Assembly: GCF_001431315.2 (NCBI RefSeq)
Contig: NZ_LKHV02000001.1
Location: 2,232,001 to 2,296,000, forward strand
Direction: 5' to 3'
Length of the DNA: 64,000 nucleotides
From: Candidatus Berkiella cookevillensis
GTDB lineage: Bacteria > Pseudomonadota > Gammaproteobacteria > Berkiellales > Berkiellaceae
Made by a program: the position numbers and the translations under genes. Below the pieces are notes generated by a model. The model saw nothing but the letters and a program-made list of their open reading frames with translations. It ran no database searches and was not told where the DNA came from. Positions 1 to 8,792 of the stretch are shown piece after piece (the first letter of the stretch is position 1; every line of letters begins with the position of its first letter).

Positions 1-2
1 TA

Positions 3-62
3 CCGTTCATCCACATTGCCTTGATGCTCATCAGCCTGATTGTTAAGGTCTCAGCTTCTTAG
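3..62 (+). CDS. Possible 3' end of a membrane-protein gene (partial)
   Basis: The window opens inside an uninterrupted frame that ends at TAG 60-62. It reads a hydrophobic tail (about 19 residues, Ile/Leu-rich) as expected of the last membrane helix of an integral membrane protein. Only 20 codons are visible, so this may be chance. The next gene follows on the same strand 39 bases later. Confidence 0.25.
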   Translation, partial: PFIHIALMLISLIVKVSAS

Positions 63-101
63 ATTGAATTTAAATAAAAATATAATGCTACGGAGATAAT
101 C

Positions 102-584
102 ATGCTTAGATTCAGCCAGCCTGCTCATCAGTCCAGATCAACGACTGTTATAGAACGTCATCATCTTCCTACAGGCACAGTGACTCAGGTGCACAGCAAT
201 CAACCTACAGCAATGCCTATGCCCACTGTTGTCGTAACAGCACCTGTGCTGCCACCTCTCCCTGTATTTGTTGCGCCAACACCTGTATTAGTAACACCCG
301 TAGTATTGGCAACGGCACCTGTTGCTCATCATAGCAGAACCGTCATTGCTTCTGGCAACACAGTGCATGTGGCGCACCGCCCTACTCAGCATACGGCGCA
401 TAGACACCGCGCGCACAGTTCAACTCTCTTGCATAGTGGGCCAACCTTCACCCCATTACAAGGCATTCACAAAGCTAGACATCATAAACCCAAGGCTGCG
501 ACAATTGTTGTGTCTACGATGCAGACGCCTAATCATCCAACACGACATGTACAAGCAACGGTTAAAAGAAAAATTCATAAATAA
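102..584 (+). CDS. Hypothetical Pro/Thr/Val- and His-rich protein
   Basis: A 160-residue protein of unknown function. GGAGA at 92-96 is a good ribosome binding site for the ATG at 102. Residues about 36-75 are dominated by Pro, Val, Thr and Ala with many TP, AP and VT pairs. Residues about 70-130 are rich in His, Arg and Thr. There is no N-terminal signal peptide, although the Pro/Val stretch is fairly hydrophobic. The C-terminus is strongly basic (ends KRKIHK). The low complexity means no family can be named. It stands alone, followed by a convergent gene. The composition could suit a nucleic-acid-binding or metal-binding tail, but that is speculation. Confidence 0.6.
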   Translation: MLRFSQPAHQSRSTTVIERHHLPTGTVTQVHSNQPTAMPMPTVVVTAPVLPPLPVFVAPTPVLVTPVVLATAPVAHHSRTVIASGNTVHVAHRPTQHTAHRHRAHSSTLLHSGPTFTPLQGIHKARHHKPKAATIVVSTMQTPNHPTRHVQATVKRKIHK

Positions 585-665
585 CTGATTATAGATTAAC
601 TGATGGTTACGCATTTATTTAGAAACAATTTAAATGAATGCGTAACATCAATTTTTAGAAAAGAA

Positions 666-2120
666 TTAGAAATAGCTTGTATCTAAAAAATATTTACTCC
701 TCATAGAATCAGAAGCCGCATCTTCTACAACACTTTTTTTAGAGGCATCACTATCATTCTGCCCCATGTATTTCTTTCTAATCAAGCGCTGTATTCTAAG
801 AATTGCGGATAAATATTCATCTGAACGCTGCTTCGCACGCACTTCGCCTTTAGGTGTCCACGATTCATCACTTAAGGGTGCACCTTGATATTCAACATCT
901 TGCCCTTTTATGAAATCAGATAAACGATTTTCTTTTAAGCTTGCTCTTCTGATACAATTTGCGAAATGTTCAAGCGCTTCTGTAGAATCAGTGGTGATAG
1001 CGCTAAAGAGATCAAAATCTCTCAATTCCGCATCAAAAAACGCAGTTGATATAAATGGCCCTGAAAGATGCGTTACGCTTGCTTTGTAAAGCATACTCCT
1101 AATGCGTTCAAGGCGATTGTTCGCTATTTGCTCATCAGAAATATCTATTGTTCTATACGGATTTTTTAATTGAAATTCTTTTCTAAGACAAGCCCCTAGA
1201 TATGCACACATTTGCTCATGAGATAAAAAACTCAGATCAACAGAGGGTTGTTCATTTTGGAAAAAATTTGGATAAACCGCCATACAAAGATCTTTGATAC
1301 TTAACTCTTTGATAAATTGCCTTAAATCAAAGACACCGCTCTCGGAACCATTGTTCACATTAGAAATATACCACTTAACAAGTGCATTTAATTCTGGATC
1401 CAATGCAACTGCAGTATGCAACCCTCTGATTACAGGCGCTAATAATGCGGCCGCAGGTTTTGCGTATCGTTGTATTATTTCTAATTGTGCTGCACGTATA
1501 CTAGCGATGGCTTCAGGTGCTAATTTTTTTGTCAATGGATTTTGTGCAAAGCTCAAAAACTCATTATTAAAAGACATCTTTTGTATGTTTTTCCCATCCA
1601 ACTCTATAACACAGGGAAAAACGACGGGGGATTGCAGCGCTATGAACTGTGCTAAAGTATTAAAACAAAGCTCAACATCCAGATCAGAATAAATACCACA
1701 TTTTTCTATTAAACCAGGTAGCAATCGCACACAATCAGAAGCTGCAGCAAGATTCCCCCCCTCTCCGCTCAATGCTTTTTCAATTTCAACCTGTGCGATT
1801 TGATAAAGAATTTTATCATAATCATGCTCTAAAAGTGCAGGTATGTCTTGGTCAAAGTCAATCGGCGTTATTGATATAGGTTGCAAAAATTCTTTCAATT
1901 CTACACATGTCTGTTCCGATAAGATTTTACTACTATAAACAAAGTAAATCTCAGCATTAGGGTTTTCTACACGAAAACGAATAAGGCGCATTTTATTTTC
2001 CACAGATAAGAACTCTCTAGGATCAGCGCTAAACCAAATTTTATAATGCCTATCCGTCTGTAATAACCAGTCAGATTTTGATTCAGATTTGCTTGTATCT
2101 GATAAAGTTGTTCCTAACAC
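666..2120 (-). CDS. TcdA/TcdB-like glycosyltransferase, candidate host-directed effector
   Basis: A 484-residue protein that resembles the GT-A glucosyltransferase domain of large clostridial toxins (TcdA/TcdB catalytic family). What is seen: KIWFSA near residue 27, the N-terminal strand with the sugar-nucleotide-contacting Trp; a strand reading NAEIYFVYSS around 55-64; NLAAASDCVRLL at 123-134; and CGIYSDLDVE at 141-150, which carries the metal-binding DXD motif (D146-x-D148). The AAASD...GG/CGxYxDxD arrangement is the family hallmark. No signal peptide or membrane segment is present, and the C-terminus is Ser/Asp-rich, so if exported it would need a contact-dependent system such as Dot/Icm. 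That part is inference. The acceptor is unknown. It is a single gene between two plus-strand genes. The alternative is a cytoplasmic sugar transferase, which is less likely given the family. Confidence 0.72.
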   Translation of the reverse strand: MLGTTLSDTSKSESKSDWLLQTDRHYKIWFSADPREFLSVENKMRLIRFRVENPNAEIYFVYSSKILSEQTCVELKEFLQPISITPIDFDQDIPALLEHDYDKILYQIAQVEIEKALSGEGGNLAAASDCVRLLPGLIEKCGIYSDLDVELCFNTLAQFIALQSPVVFPCVIELDGKNIQKMSFNNEFLSFAQNPLTKKLAPEAIASIRAAQLEIIQRYAKPAAALLAPVIRGLHTAVALDPELNALVKWYISNVNNGSESGVFDLRQFIKELSIKDLCMAVYPNFFQNEQPSVDLSFLSHEQMCAYLGACLRKEFQLKNPYRTIDISDEQIANNRLERIRSMLYKASVTHLSGPFISTAFFDAELRDFDLFSAITTDSTEALEHFANCIRRASLKENRLSDFIKGQDVEYQGAPLSDESWTPKGEVRAKQRSDEYLSAILRIQRLIRKKYMGQNDSDASKKSVVEDAASDSMRSKYFLDTSYF

Positions 2121-2323
2121 TATATACTACCTTAGTATTTGACATACACATAAAATAACCGATGATTATACTAAAGATAAGGCTCAACTCAGAAACAATT
2201 CAGTCCAATTATTGACAAACGGTATGCGTAATAAGATAGGTTGTAAACCTCATATAAAAAATATATGCCTCTAGCATTCATGGGGCATTTTGTATCATAA
2301 TCAGCTATTCATGAATAAAAAAT

Positions 2324-2710
2324 GTGATGGCTGCGATGATTTTTGAAACAATAAAAAATATATTAAAATGGACTTATGAATTTTCAAAGCATCAATTTAC
2401 TCAATTGATTTATGCTGTATCTCAATTCTTATTCCGAACACAAACTCACAACGCAACTGAACGTCCAGCTCATTTGGCGCGCCACAACGACAAACACAAA
2501 CCTCAGTCTGAGGCTGAAGCGACAACTCAACTTCTTGGTGATCTAGCTACCACACAACATCGAAGATTAAGCTTTTTAGAGGAAATTCAAGAAAAAAAAG
2601 AAAATTTGTCTCCTACACCACAACCCACTGCGGCTGAAGTAGAAGCTAAACAAAAAAAATATCTTAAAGACAGGATACATATTCAGGCAAAAAGCTGTAG
2701 GTATGGATAA
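2324..2710 (+). CDS. Hypothetical protein, N-terminal amphipathic/hydrophobic, charged C-terminus
   Basis: A 128-residue protein of unknown function. The first start in frame is GTG at 2324; ATG codons follow at 2327 and 2336, and any of them may be used. Residues 5-38 are hydrophobic and aromatic (FETIKNILKWTYEF, then LIYAVSQFLF) and could lie on or in a membrane. The rest is charged and probably coiled, with EEIQEKKENL and KQKKYLKDR stretches. Its stop codon overlaps the start of the peroxiredoxin gene by one base (TAATG), so the two are probably co-translated. Tight coupling is the best reason to believe the gene is real. Confidence 0.5.
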   Translation: MMAAMIFETIKNILKWTYEFSKHQFTQLIYAVSQFLFRTQTHNATERPAHLARHNDKHKPQSEAEATTQLLGDLATTQHRRLSFLEEIQEKKENLSPTPQPTAAEVEAKQKKYLKDRIHIQAKSCRYG

Positions 2711-3186
2711 TGAAAAAAATATCTATAGGCGATCCAGTACCTAATTTCACTTTCAACTGCACAGATCCCAATTTGCATTCATTTGCAGATCTTCTAGGCA
2801 GCAATATTGTTTTGTATTTTTACCCTAAGGACAATACACCCGGCTGTACGTTGGAAGGCAGAGACTTCAAAATATTGCACCCATCGTTTCTAGAATGTAA
2901 TACGCGTGTTTTGGGGGTTTCAAGAGACAATTTACTTTGTCACGAAAAATTTAGTACAAAACTAGGACTACCCTTTGCACTCATTACAGATCCGGATGAA
3001 AAATTGTGTCAATATTTTAATGTTGTGATTGAAAACAATATTATTTTACGCTTTCTGATGGGGATAGAGCGAACAACCTTTTTTATTGATGATCAAGGTA
3101 TTATTCGTCATATATGGAAAAAAATACGCGCCAAAGGACATGCACAACAAGTATTGGATACAGTAAAAAAAATACTGCAAAAATAA
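2710..3186 (+). CDS. bcp: Bcp/PrxQ-family thiol peroxidase (one-Cys variant)
   Basis: A 158-residue peroxiredoxin that reduces hydrogen peroxide and organic hydroperoxides in the cytoplasm, normally recycled by thioredoxin. The active-site motif is YFYPKDNTPGCTLEG with peroxidatic Cys46. In many Bcp proteins the resolving cysteine lies five residues later; here that position is Arg51, so the enzyme must work as a one-Cys type or use another cysteine (Cys17, Cys69 and others are present). The fold landmarks VLGVSRD, LPFALITDPD and RTTFFIDDQGIIRHIW are all present and the length is normal. The start overlaps the upstream gene by one base. A terminator-like hairpin follows. Confidence 0.92.
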   Translation: MKKISIGDPVPNFTFNCTDPNLHSFADLLGSNIVLYFYPKDNTPGCTLEGRDFKILHPSFLECNTRVLGVSRDNLLCHEKFSTKLGLPFALITDPDEKLCQYFNVVIENNIILRFLMGIERTTFFIDDQGIIRHIWKKIRAKGHAQQVLDTVKKILQK

Positions 3187-3192
3187 AATAAC

Positions 3193-3231
3193 ATGCTTCT
3201 CTTTTATGCCACACACATAAAAAAGAAGCAT
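3193..3231. terminator. Bidirectional hairpin between convergent genes
   Basis: Inverted repeat ATGCTTCTCTTTTATG (3193-3208) and CATAAAAAAGAAGCAT (3216-3231) with a short loop. The arms themselves carry A- and T-runs, so the structure can end transcription from bcp on one strand and from the aldo/keto reductase gene on the other. Confidence 0.7.
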
Positions 3232-3239
3232 TGCTCATT

Positions 3240-4268
3240 TTAGGCTGTTGGTATTGGATTGCGCTCAGTAAAATCTAACTGATGCCAATAAGGATAGGTG
3301 CGTGCACGCGTGCTGACCGCATCTAACTTAGCCATTTGTGCTTGTGTCAATGACCAACCAATTGCATCTAAATTTTGCAAAAGCTGCGCCTCATCTCGTG
3401 CACCAATAATGATATTGGTTACCGTGGGTCTATGTAACAACCAATTTAATGCAATTTGCGAAACTGTTTTCCCTGTTTCTTCTGCAATTTCATCAATCAC
3501 ATCTATCACTTGATACAAATATTCCTGTGGCACTTCAGGCCCTCCTACAGAGCCACCTGCCTGTATGCGCCCCTTCGCCATGGGTTGATTGCGACGAATT
3601 TTACCCGTAAGTCTTCCCCATCCTAAAGGACTCCATATCATTAGACCAACGTCTTGATCCAGACCTAAGGGCATAAGCTCCCATTCATACTCTCGCCCTA
3701 TTAATGAATAATAACCTTGGTATACAGCATAGCGTGCAAGACCATATTTTTCTGAAACAGCAAGCGATTTCATCAAATGCCAACCAGAAAAATTTGAGCA
3801 ACCGATGTAACGGATCTTGCCACTTTGCACAAGGTGATCCAAAGCACTTAAGACTTCCTCAACGGGCGTTAAAGCATCAAAACCATGCATAAAATATACA
3901 TCAATATGATCAACACCCAGCCGTTTTAAACTGGCTTCACAAGCTTGAATCAGATGATAACGTGATGAGCCAACCGCATTGGGATCTTCGCTCATTTTAA
4001 AGGTTGCTTTACTAGAAATAAGTACTTTTTCACGACGCCCTTTAATGGCTTGTCCAAGGATTTCTTCAGAAGCACCAGCAGAATATACATCTGCTGTATC
4101 AAAAAAATTAACACCTCGTTCTAAACATATATCTACCAGGCGTGTTGCTTCTTTAACATTTGTATCACCCCAGTTTTTAAAGAATTCATTGCTACCCCCA
4201 AAAGTTGCAGTCCCAAAGCTAAAAACGGGTACTTTAAGCCCAGAATGACCAAATCGTCTATATTCCAT
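3240..4268 (-). CDS. Aldo/keto reductase
   Basis: A 342-residue NADPH-dependent oxidoreductase of the (beta/alpha)8-barrel AKR superfamily, which reduces aldehydes and ketones in the cytoplasm. The catalytic tetrad is visible as Asp57 (FFDTAD), Tyr62 (VYSAG), Lys87 (ISSKA) and His128 (YFMHGFD). Further landmarks are the N-terminal FGHSGLKVPVFSFGTATFGG, the cofactor-side YIGCSNFSGW, and the C-terminal TNIIIGARDEAQLLQNL. It most resembles the long-chain AKRs related to YghZ and Kv-beta proteins. The natural substrate cannot be read from the sequence. The ATG at 4268 is the first in frame and fits the family N-terminus. Monocistronic, convergent with bcp. Confidence 0.9.
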   Translation of the reverse strand: MEYRRFGHSGLKVPVFSFGTATFGGSNEFFKNWGDTNVKEATRLVDICLERGVNFFDTADVYSAGASEEILGQAIKGRREKVLISSKATFKMSEDPNAVGSSRYHLIQACEASLKRLGVDHIDVYFMHGFDALTPVEEVLSALDHLVQSGKIRYIGCSNFSGWHLMKSLAVSEKYGLARYAVYQGYYSLIGREYEWELMPLGLDQDVGLMIWSPLGWGRLTGKIRRNQPMAKGRIQAGGSVGGPEVPQEYLYQVIDVIDEIAEETGKTVSQIALNWLLHRPTVTNIIIGARDEAQLLQNLDAIGWSLTQAQMAKLDAVSTRARTYPYWHQLDFTERNPIPTA

Positions 4269-4359
4269 TATTTTTTCCCTTATTATAGTATGATTACACT
4301 TATAGTAATACTATCTAAAAAATCCTATCAACCATTCATGGTAATTAAGTAATAATGCT

Positions 4360-4387
4360 TTGAAACACAATCGGTTCTGTGTATAAT
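4360..4387 (+). promoter_or_regulatory. Sigma-70-type promoter
   Basis: TTGAAA at 4360-4365 and a perfect TATAAT at 4382-4387 with a 16-base spacer, 23 bases before the ATG of the downstream orphan gene. The predicted start site would be close to 4394-4396, giving a short leader. Confidence 0.65.
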
Positions 4388-4410
4388 GCGCGGCTTTTAT
4401 CGAGAAACAT

Positions 4411-4935
4411 ATGCATTATTCTTTAAAGTTAACGCCTGAAATACTAAAGCAGATAAATATTCTAATTGCTGAAAGCGCTCGATTCATTGAGCATGAGAAA
4501 ATGATATCCAAATTATTAGATCCAACCTATCATGCTGACGAATATAATAAATCGCAATCTAATCTACATCACTATATCGATTTTTATAATTTTTTAACAG
4601 ATTTAAAAGAAGATCCAAAGCTAAGCGCTGAGCAGTATATACAAGCATCTTATTTCTGTACCCATTGTAATAGTAATTTTAGAGCTGTGCTTGATGCCTT
4701 TAACATTGACGATCTTAAGACAACTCCGAATAAAATGAATTTTTCAATTTCTACTGTGCCTTTTAAGCAAAAATCTAGCCAAACTGCTAATCTAGGGCTT
4801 AAGCATGATCCCAAAAAATCTATTCACTACTTGGCAATGTATAATTCAGCCAAAGCCCGTGGCCTCATCAATCCAGAACAAGCGGATGTTGAAACAGTAA
4901 CCTCATCAATTAATAAAAACTTAAAAATACGTTAA
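4411..4935 (+). CDS. Hypothetical 174-residue protein
   Basis: Unrecognised. The protein is soluble, alpha-helical in composition, with no signal peptide or membrane segment. It contains a CxxC-like FCTHCNSNF around residue 88-96, a long charged N-terminal half (EILKQINILIAESARFIEHEKM) and a Lys-rich C-terminus ending NKNLKIR. A strong promoter lies immediately upstream and a nested hairpin follows, so it looks like a self-contained transcription unit. The orphan character and basic helical make-up would suit a small secreted effector of an intracellular bacterium, but nothing in the sequence proves it. Confidence 0.68.
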   Translation: MHYSLKLTPEILKQINILIAESARFIEHEKMISKLLDPTYHADEYNKSQSNLHHYIDFYNFLTDLKEDPKLSAEQYIQASYFCTHCNSNFRAVLDAFNIDDLKTTPNKMNFSISTVPFKQKSSQTANLGLKHDPKKSIHYLAMYNSAKARGLINPEQADVETVTSSINKNLKIR

Positions 4936-4952
4936 GTTTTTATTAAGTAATT

Positions 4953-5023
4953 GCTCAAATTAATCGAGACACCTATCCTCTCAAATCGCTGTGGGTGTCT
5001 TGATAGTTTTCACAGCTTTGAGC
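4953..5023. terminator. Nested inverted repeats downstream of the orphan gene
   Basis: Two nested stems. The outer arms are GCTCAAA (4953-4959) and TTTGAGC (5017-5023). The inner arms are ATCGAGACACC (4963-4973) and GGTGTCTTGAT (4994-5004), followed by AGTTTT. It may act as a terminator for the 174-residue gene or be a small palindromic repeat. Confidence 0.5.
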
Positions 5024-5180
5024 ATATACGCCACAAAATTATCTAGATAACTAATAACATCATTGGCTACTAAATACTTATTGATATAATCTATAAGCAT
5101 TTAGTTTACCACTGAAAGAAAAGGTTTATTTTTGAGACAGCTTCTAATCTACTTAATTAACAATCAGATAATTATTACCT

Positions 5181-5996
5181 ATGAATAAAGCACCTGTTCT
5201 TTTTTTAGGCCATGGAAGCCCAATGAACACAATAGAGAAGAATCGTTACACAGAGGCATGGCAAAAGCTTGGCGCTTCTCTTACGCCACCCCGTGCATTA
5301 CTTGTTATCTCTGCACATTGGTTTATTGACAGAACAGCAGTCACAGCAATGGCACGACCACGCGTCATTCATGATTTCTATGGTTTTCCTGAAGAATTAT
5401 TTGCTTTTGATTATCCTGCGCCTGGATTACCTGAGCTAGCAGAAGAAGTCTCTGAAATTGTCAAGCCACAATCCATTGAACTCGATCAAGGAGAATGGGG
5501 ACTGGATCATGGCACCTGGAGTGTGCTTGCACACCTTTATCCTCAAGCCAACATCCCTGTTGTACAACTTTCAATTAATGCACAAAAACCGCTCGATTAT
5601 CATTTAAAACTGGCAGCCCTGCTAGCGCCTTTGCGTGAGCGTGGTGTAATCATTCTCTCTAGTGGCAATGTAGTACACAATCTGTCTAATATTAACTGGA
5701 AAATGCATGATAAAGGCACTGACTGGGCACATCGCTTTGATGATGCCGTGGCCACATACATGACGCATCAGCCCTCTGAAATATTGCGTGTAACAGAGCA
5801 TCCTGATTTTAAAATTGCAGTACCAACACCCGATCATTTTATTCCCCTCCTTTACACTGCGGGTCTTGCTGCTGCTGAAAACGTGCCAGCACTCCCATTA
5901 CTACGTGGCTGCACACTGGGAACCTTATCTATGACTTGTTATGGAATAGGTTTAGACAAAACACTTCTTACTAAAGACAAAGATGAGGAAGTATAA
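5181..5996 (+). CDS. ygiD: DODA-type extradiol ring-cleavage dioxygenase (YgiD family)
   Basis: A 271-residue member of the LigB superfamily, close to 4,5-DOPA dioxygenase / YgiD, which opens catechol rings using a divalent metal. The putative ligands are spaced as in YgiD: His11 (FLGHGSPMN), His46 (VISAHWF) and His219 (TPDHFIPLLYTAG). Further conserved segments are GEWGLDHGTWSVLAHLYP around 104-121 and SSGNVVHNL around 160-168. The protein is cytoplasmic. The physiological substrate in such bacteria is not known. It has no co-directional partner. The start ATG at 5181 matches the family N-terminus. Confidence 0.9.
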   Translation: MNKAPVLFLGHGSPMNTIEKNRYTEAWQKLGASLTPPRALLVISAHWFIDRTAVTAMARPRVIHDFYGFPEELFAFDYPAPGLPELAEEVSEIVKPQSIELDQGEWGLDHGTWSVLAHLYPQANIPVVQLSINAQKPLDYHLKLAALLAPLRERGVIILSSGNVVHNLSNINWKMHDKGTDWAHRFDDAVATYMTHQPSEILRVTEHPDFKIAVPTPDHFIPLLYTAGLAAAENVPALPLLRGCTLGTLSMTCYGIGLDKTLLTKDKDEEV

Positions 5997-6124
5997 AGTG
6001 CTTTCACCCGCTTTTTGCTGTTAATGATGATCTCAGATAAGTTTAATCTGTAAATTAAAATCTAATACGAACATACGCACAAAGATTTTCAATTGAAGTC
6101 TTATAGCATTCGTAGGACTCTAAA

Positions 6125-8792
6125 TTTATAAGCCGCCTGTGCGGCGGTGAAGGACTTGTTAAATTATTCGATAATTATGAAAATTTTCTAAGCCGCCTGT
6201 GCGGCGGTGAACGATTTGGGTCATAGTCGAGCATAATAGAATTATTTCTAAGCCGCCTGTGCGGCGGTGAACAGTATTCTACTATGTCTCGTCGTAGCGC
6301 TATTTTTCTAAGCCGCCTGTGCGGCGGTGAACATTTATCTGGCTCACACTATGTGATGCGTGGTTTTCTAAGCCGCCTGTGCGGCGGTGAACGTGAGTTT
6401 GCTAGTCTAACTAAGTTTTTAGGATTTCTAAGCCGCCTGTGCGGCGGTGAACGTGAGTTTGCTAGCCTAACTAAGTTTTTAGGATTTCTAAGCCGCCTGT
6501 GCGGCGGTGAACACAAAGTAGCCTTTAAATTAAAAGAGTCACCATTTCTAAGCCGCCTGTGCGGCGGTGAACATATTTACCCTCATGGTTTTTTCTATGT
6601 TGATTTTCTAAGCCGCCTGTGCGGCGGTGAACTAGAGATTGGCTATCTCTATTTGTCGTTTAAATTTCTAAGCCGCCTGTGCGGCGGTGAACGATGTATA
6701 AGGCGCAATTGTCAAATCCACGGTTTTCTAAGCCGCCTGTGCGGCGGTGAACGAGCAGACCATGGGCTGAGTGTGGCCAGGACATTTCTAAGCCGCCTGT
6801 GCGGCGGTGAACTTGGCTCTTTGTTACACAACTTATTTTTTATCTTTCTAAGCCGCCTGTGCGGCGGTGAACAATATTCTACTATGTCCCGTCGCTCGGC
6901 TATTTTTCTAAGCCGCCTGTGCGGCGGTGAACCCAACGCAAAAGACAGAAGCGTATGGGGCAATTTTCTAAGCCGCCTGTGCGGCGGTGAACACGCCCAT
7001 TTCCATCGCGATCAAAACGTCTTGTTTCTAAGCCGCCTGTGCGGCGGTGAACGGGTTGCGAATCAAATGTGATGACAAAATACTTTTCTAAGCCGCCTGT
7101 GCGGCGGTGAACTTAACAATATTGTTGCTAAGTTTGTTAAGACTTTTCTAAGCCGCCTGTGCGGCGGTGAACAAGATAATATAAAACGCCAATCGTTAAT
7201 CCTGTTTCTAAGCCGCCTGTGCGGCGGTGAACTTTTGACCGCCCCGAATCTTGGGAAATTTTCGTTTCTAAGCCGCCTGTGCGGCGGTGAACCATACCCG
7301 TTGAATGTAGCTACGTCACCGTCATTTCTAAGCCGCCTGTGCGGCGGTGAACACAAAGCAAAAATAGTCGGCGGTAATTTTGATTTTCTAAGCCGCCTGT
7401 GCGGCGGTGAACATCATCGATTGCGCGTTGATATTGCTGCCCAATTTCTAAGCCGCCTGTGCGGCGGTGAACATATTTATCCTCATGGCTTTTTCTGTGT
7501 TGATTTTCTAAGCCGCCTGTGCGGCGGTGAACATGAGCAGTTTTTTAATGATATTTATCCTCACTTTCTAAGCCGCCTGTGCGGCGGTGAACAGATCGAT
7601 TGCTCACCAAGATGCGAAAGCGCATTTCTAAGCCGCCTGTGCGGCGGTGAACCAGTCTATACTTAATAAAGAGATTTATTATCATTTCTAAGCCGCCTGT
7701 GCGGCGGTGAACTAACCCAATCCCCAAATTTCATTCAATTTGGATTTCTAAGCCGCCTGTGCGGCGGTGAACGTGCGCCTGAAAAGTATGATATTGAAGC
7801 AATCTTTCTAAGCCGCCTGTGCGGCGGTGAACTTAACCTGATTTTCAAGATAGTTTTCGTCGTATTTCTAAGCCGCCTGTGCGGCGGTGAACTGATTCTT
7901 TTGACGCACTATTTCATTGACCAATTTCTAAGCCGCCTGTGCGGCGGTGAACAAGCTAATCTACAAGAAACACAATTACCGCACTTTCTAAGCCGCCTGT
8001 GCGGCGGTGAACTGTTTCTTGTCGCCTCGGCTTTTCTCGTGTCTTTTCTAAGCCGCCTGTGCGGCGGTGAACGCTTTGAGATTTATGATGCTCCTCGTTC
8101 TATGTTTCTAAGCCGCCTGTGCGGCGGTGAACAGGGCATGCTTTGGTATGATGAGTCTCCGAGCTTTCTAAGCCGCCTGTGCGGCGGTGAACTAGAGCAT
8201 GATTATCAAACGCTTTATGTTGATTTTCTAAGCCGCCTGTGCGGCGGTGAACCAAAACGTGAGTTTGTTATCTCACGTCCAACATTTCTAAGCCGCCTGT
8301 GCGGCGGTGAACCCGGCTTTGCAGAATAATTGCTACGTCAATGTTTTCTAAGCCGCCTGTGCGGCGGTGAACTCCAACCATGGCCAAGATTGGCATCACC
8401 ATATTTTCTAAGCCGCCTGTGCGGCGGTGAACAGTCAGCTGCCACCGGAAGAAAATCTGAATGTTTTCTAAGCCGCCTGTGCGGCGGTGAACTCTTAATT
8501 ATCAGCAAGGTTTAGATCGTATGTTTTCTAAGCCGCCTGTGCGGCGGTGAACCTGAGACCAAACAATAACCTTAGAACCTTTAGTTTCTAAGCCGCCTGT
8601 GCGGCGGTGAACCATGTCATCACCCTGTAAACAATCCTTTGTTTTTTCTAAGCCGCCTGTGCGGCGGTGAACGCTTGCAGCGTCGAACGAGAACATAATC
8701 AGCATTTCTAAGCCGCCTGTGCGGCGGTGAACACGAACTTTCAACACGAGCAGCAGAACCACCATTTCTAAGCCGCCTGTGCGGCGGTGAAC
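6125..8792 (-). CRISPR. Type I-F CRISPR array, 45 repeats and 44 spacers
   Basis: A 28-base repeat recurs with an exact 60-base period from 6125 to 8792, so all 44 spacers are 32 nt. Read on the minus strand the repeat begins GTTCACCGCCGC and ends GGCTTAGAAA, the usual I-F orientation, with a GCCGC-CTGT-GCGGC hairpin for Cas6f. All repeats look identical except the leftmost (6125-6152), which differs at two positions and marks the leader-distal end. Transcription therefore runs leftward from the leader near csy4, and the newest spacers are at the right. Related spacers occur at 6273/6873, 6393/6453 and 6573/7473. The long open frames through the array are artefacts of the 60-base period. Confidence 0.99.

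Noticed and set aside
1294-1692. 132-codon plus-strand frame inside the glycosyltransferase gene
   Set aside because: Antisense shadow of a gene with clear motifs; no ribosome binding site or family features.
6284-8765. Many long open frames on both strands across the CRISPR array, encoding repeated LSRLCGGE or SPPHRRLR
   Set aside because: The 60-base period keeps frames open; they are spacer-repeat translations, not genes.
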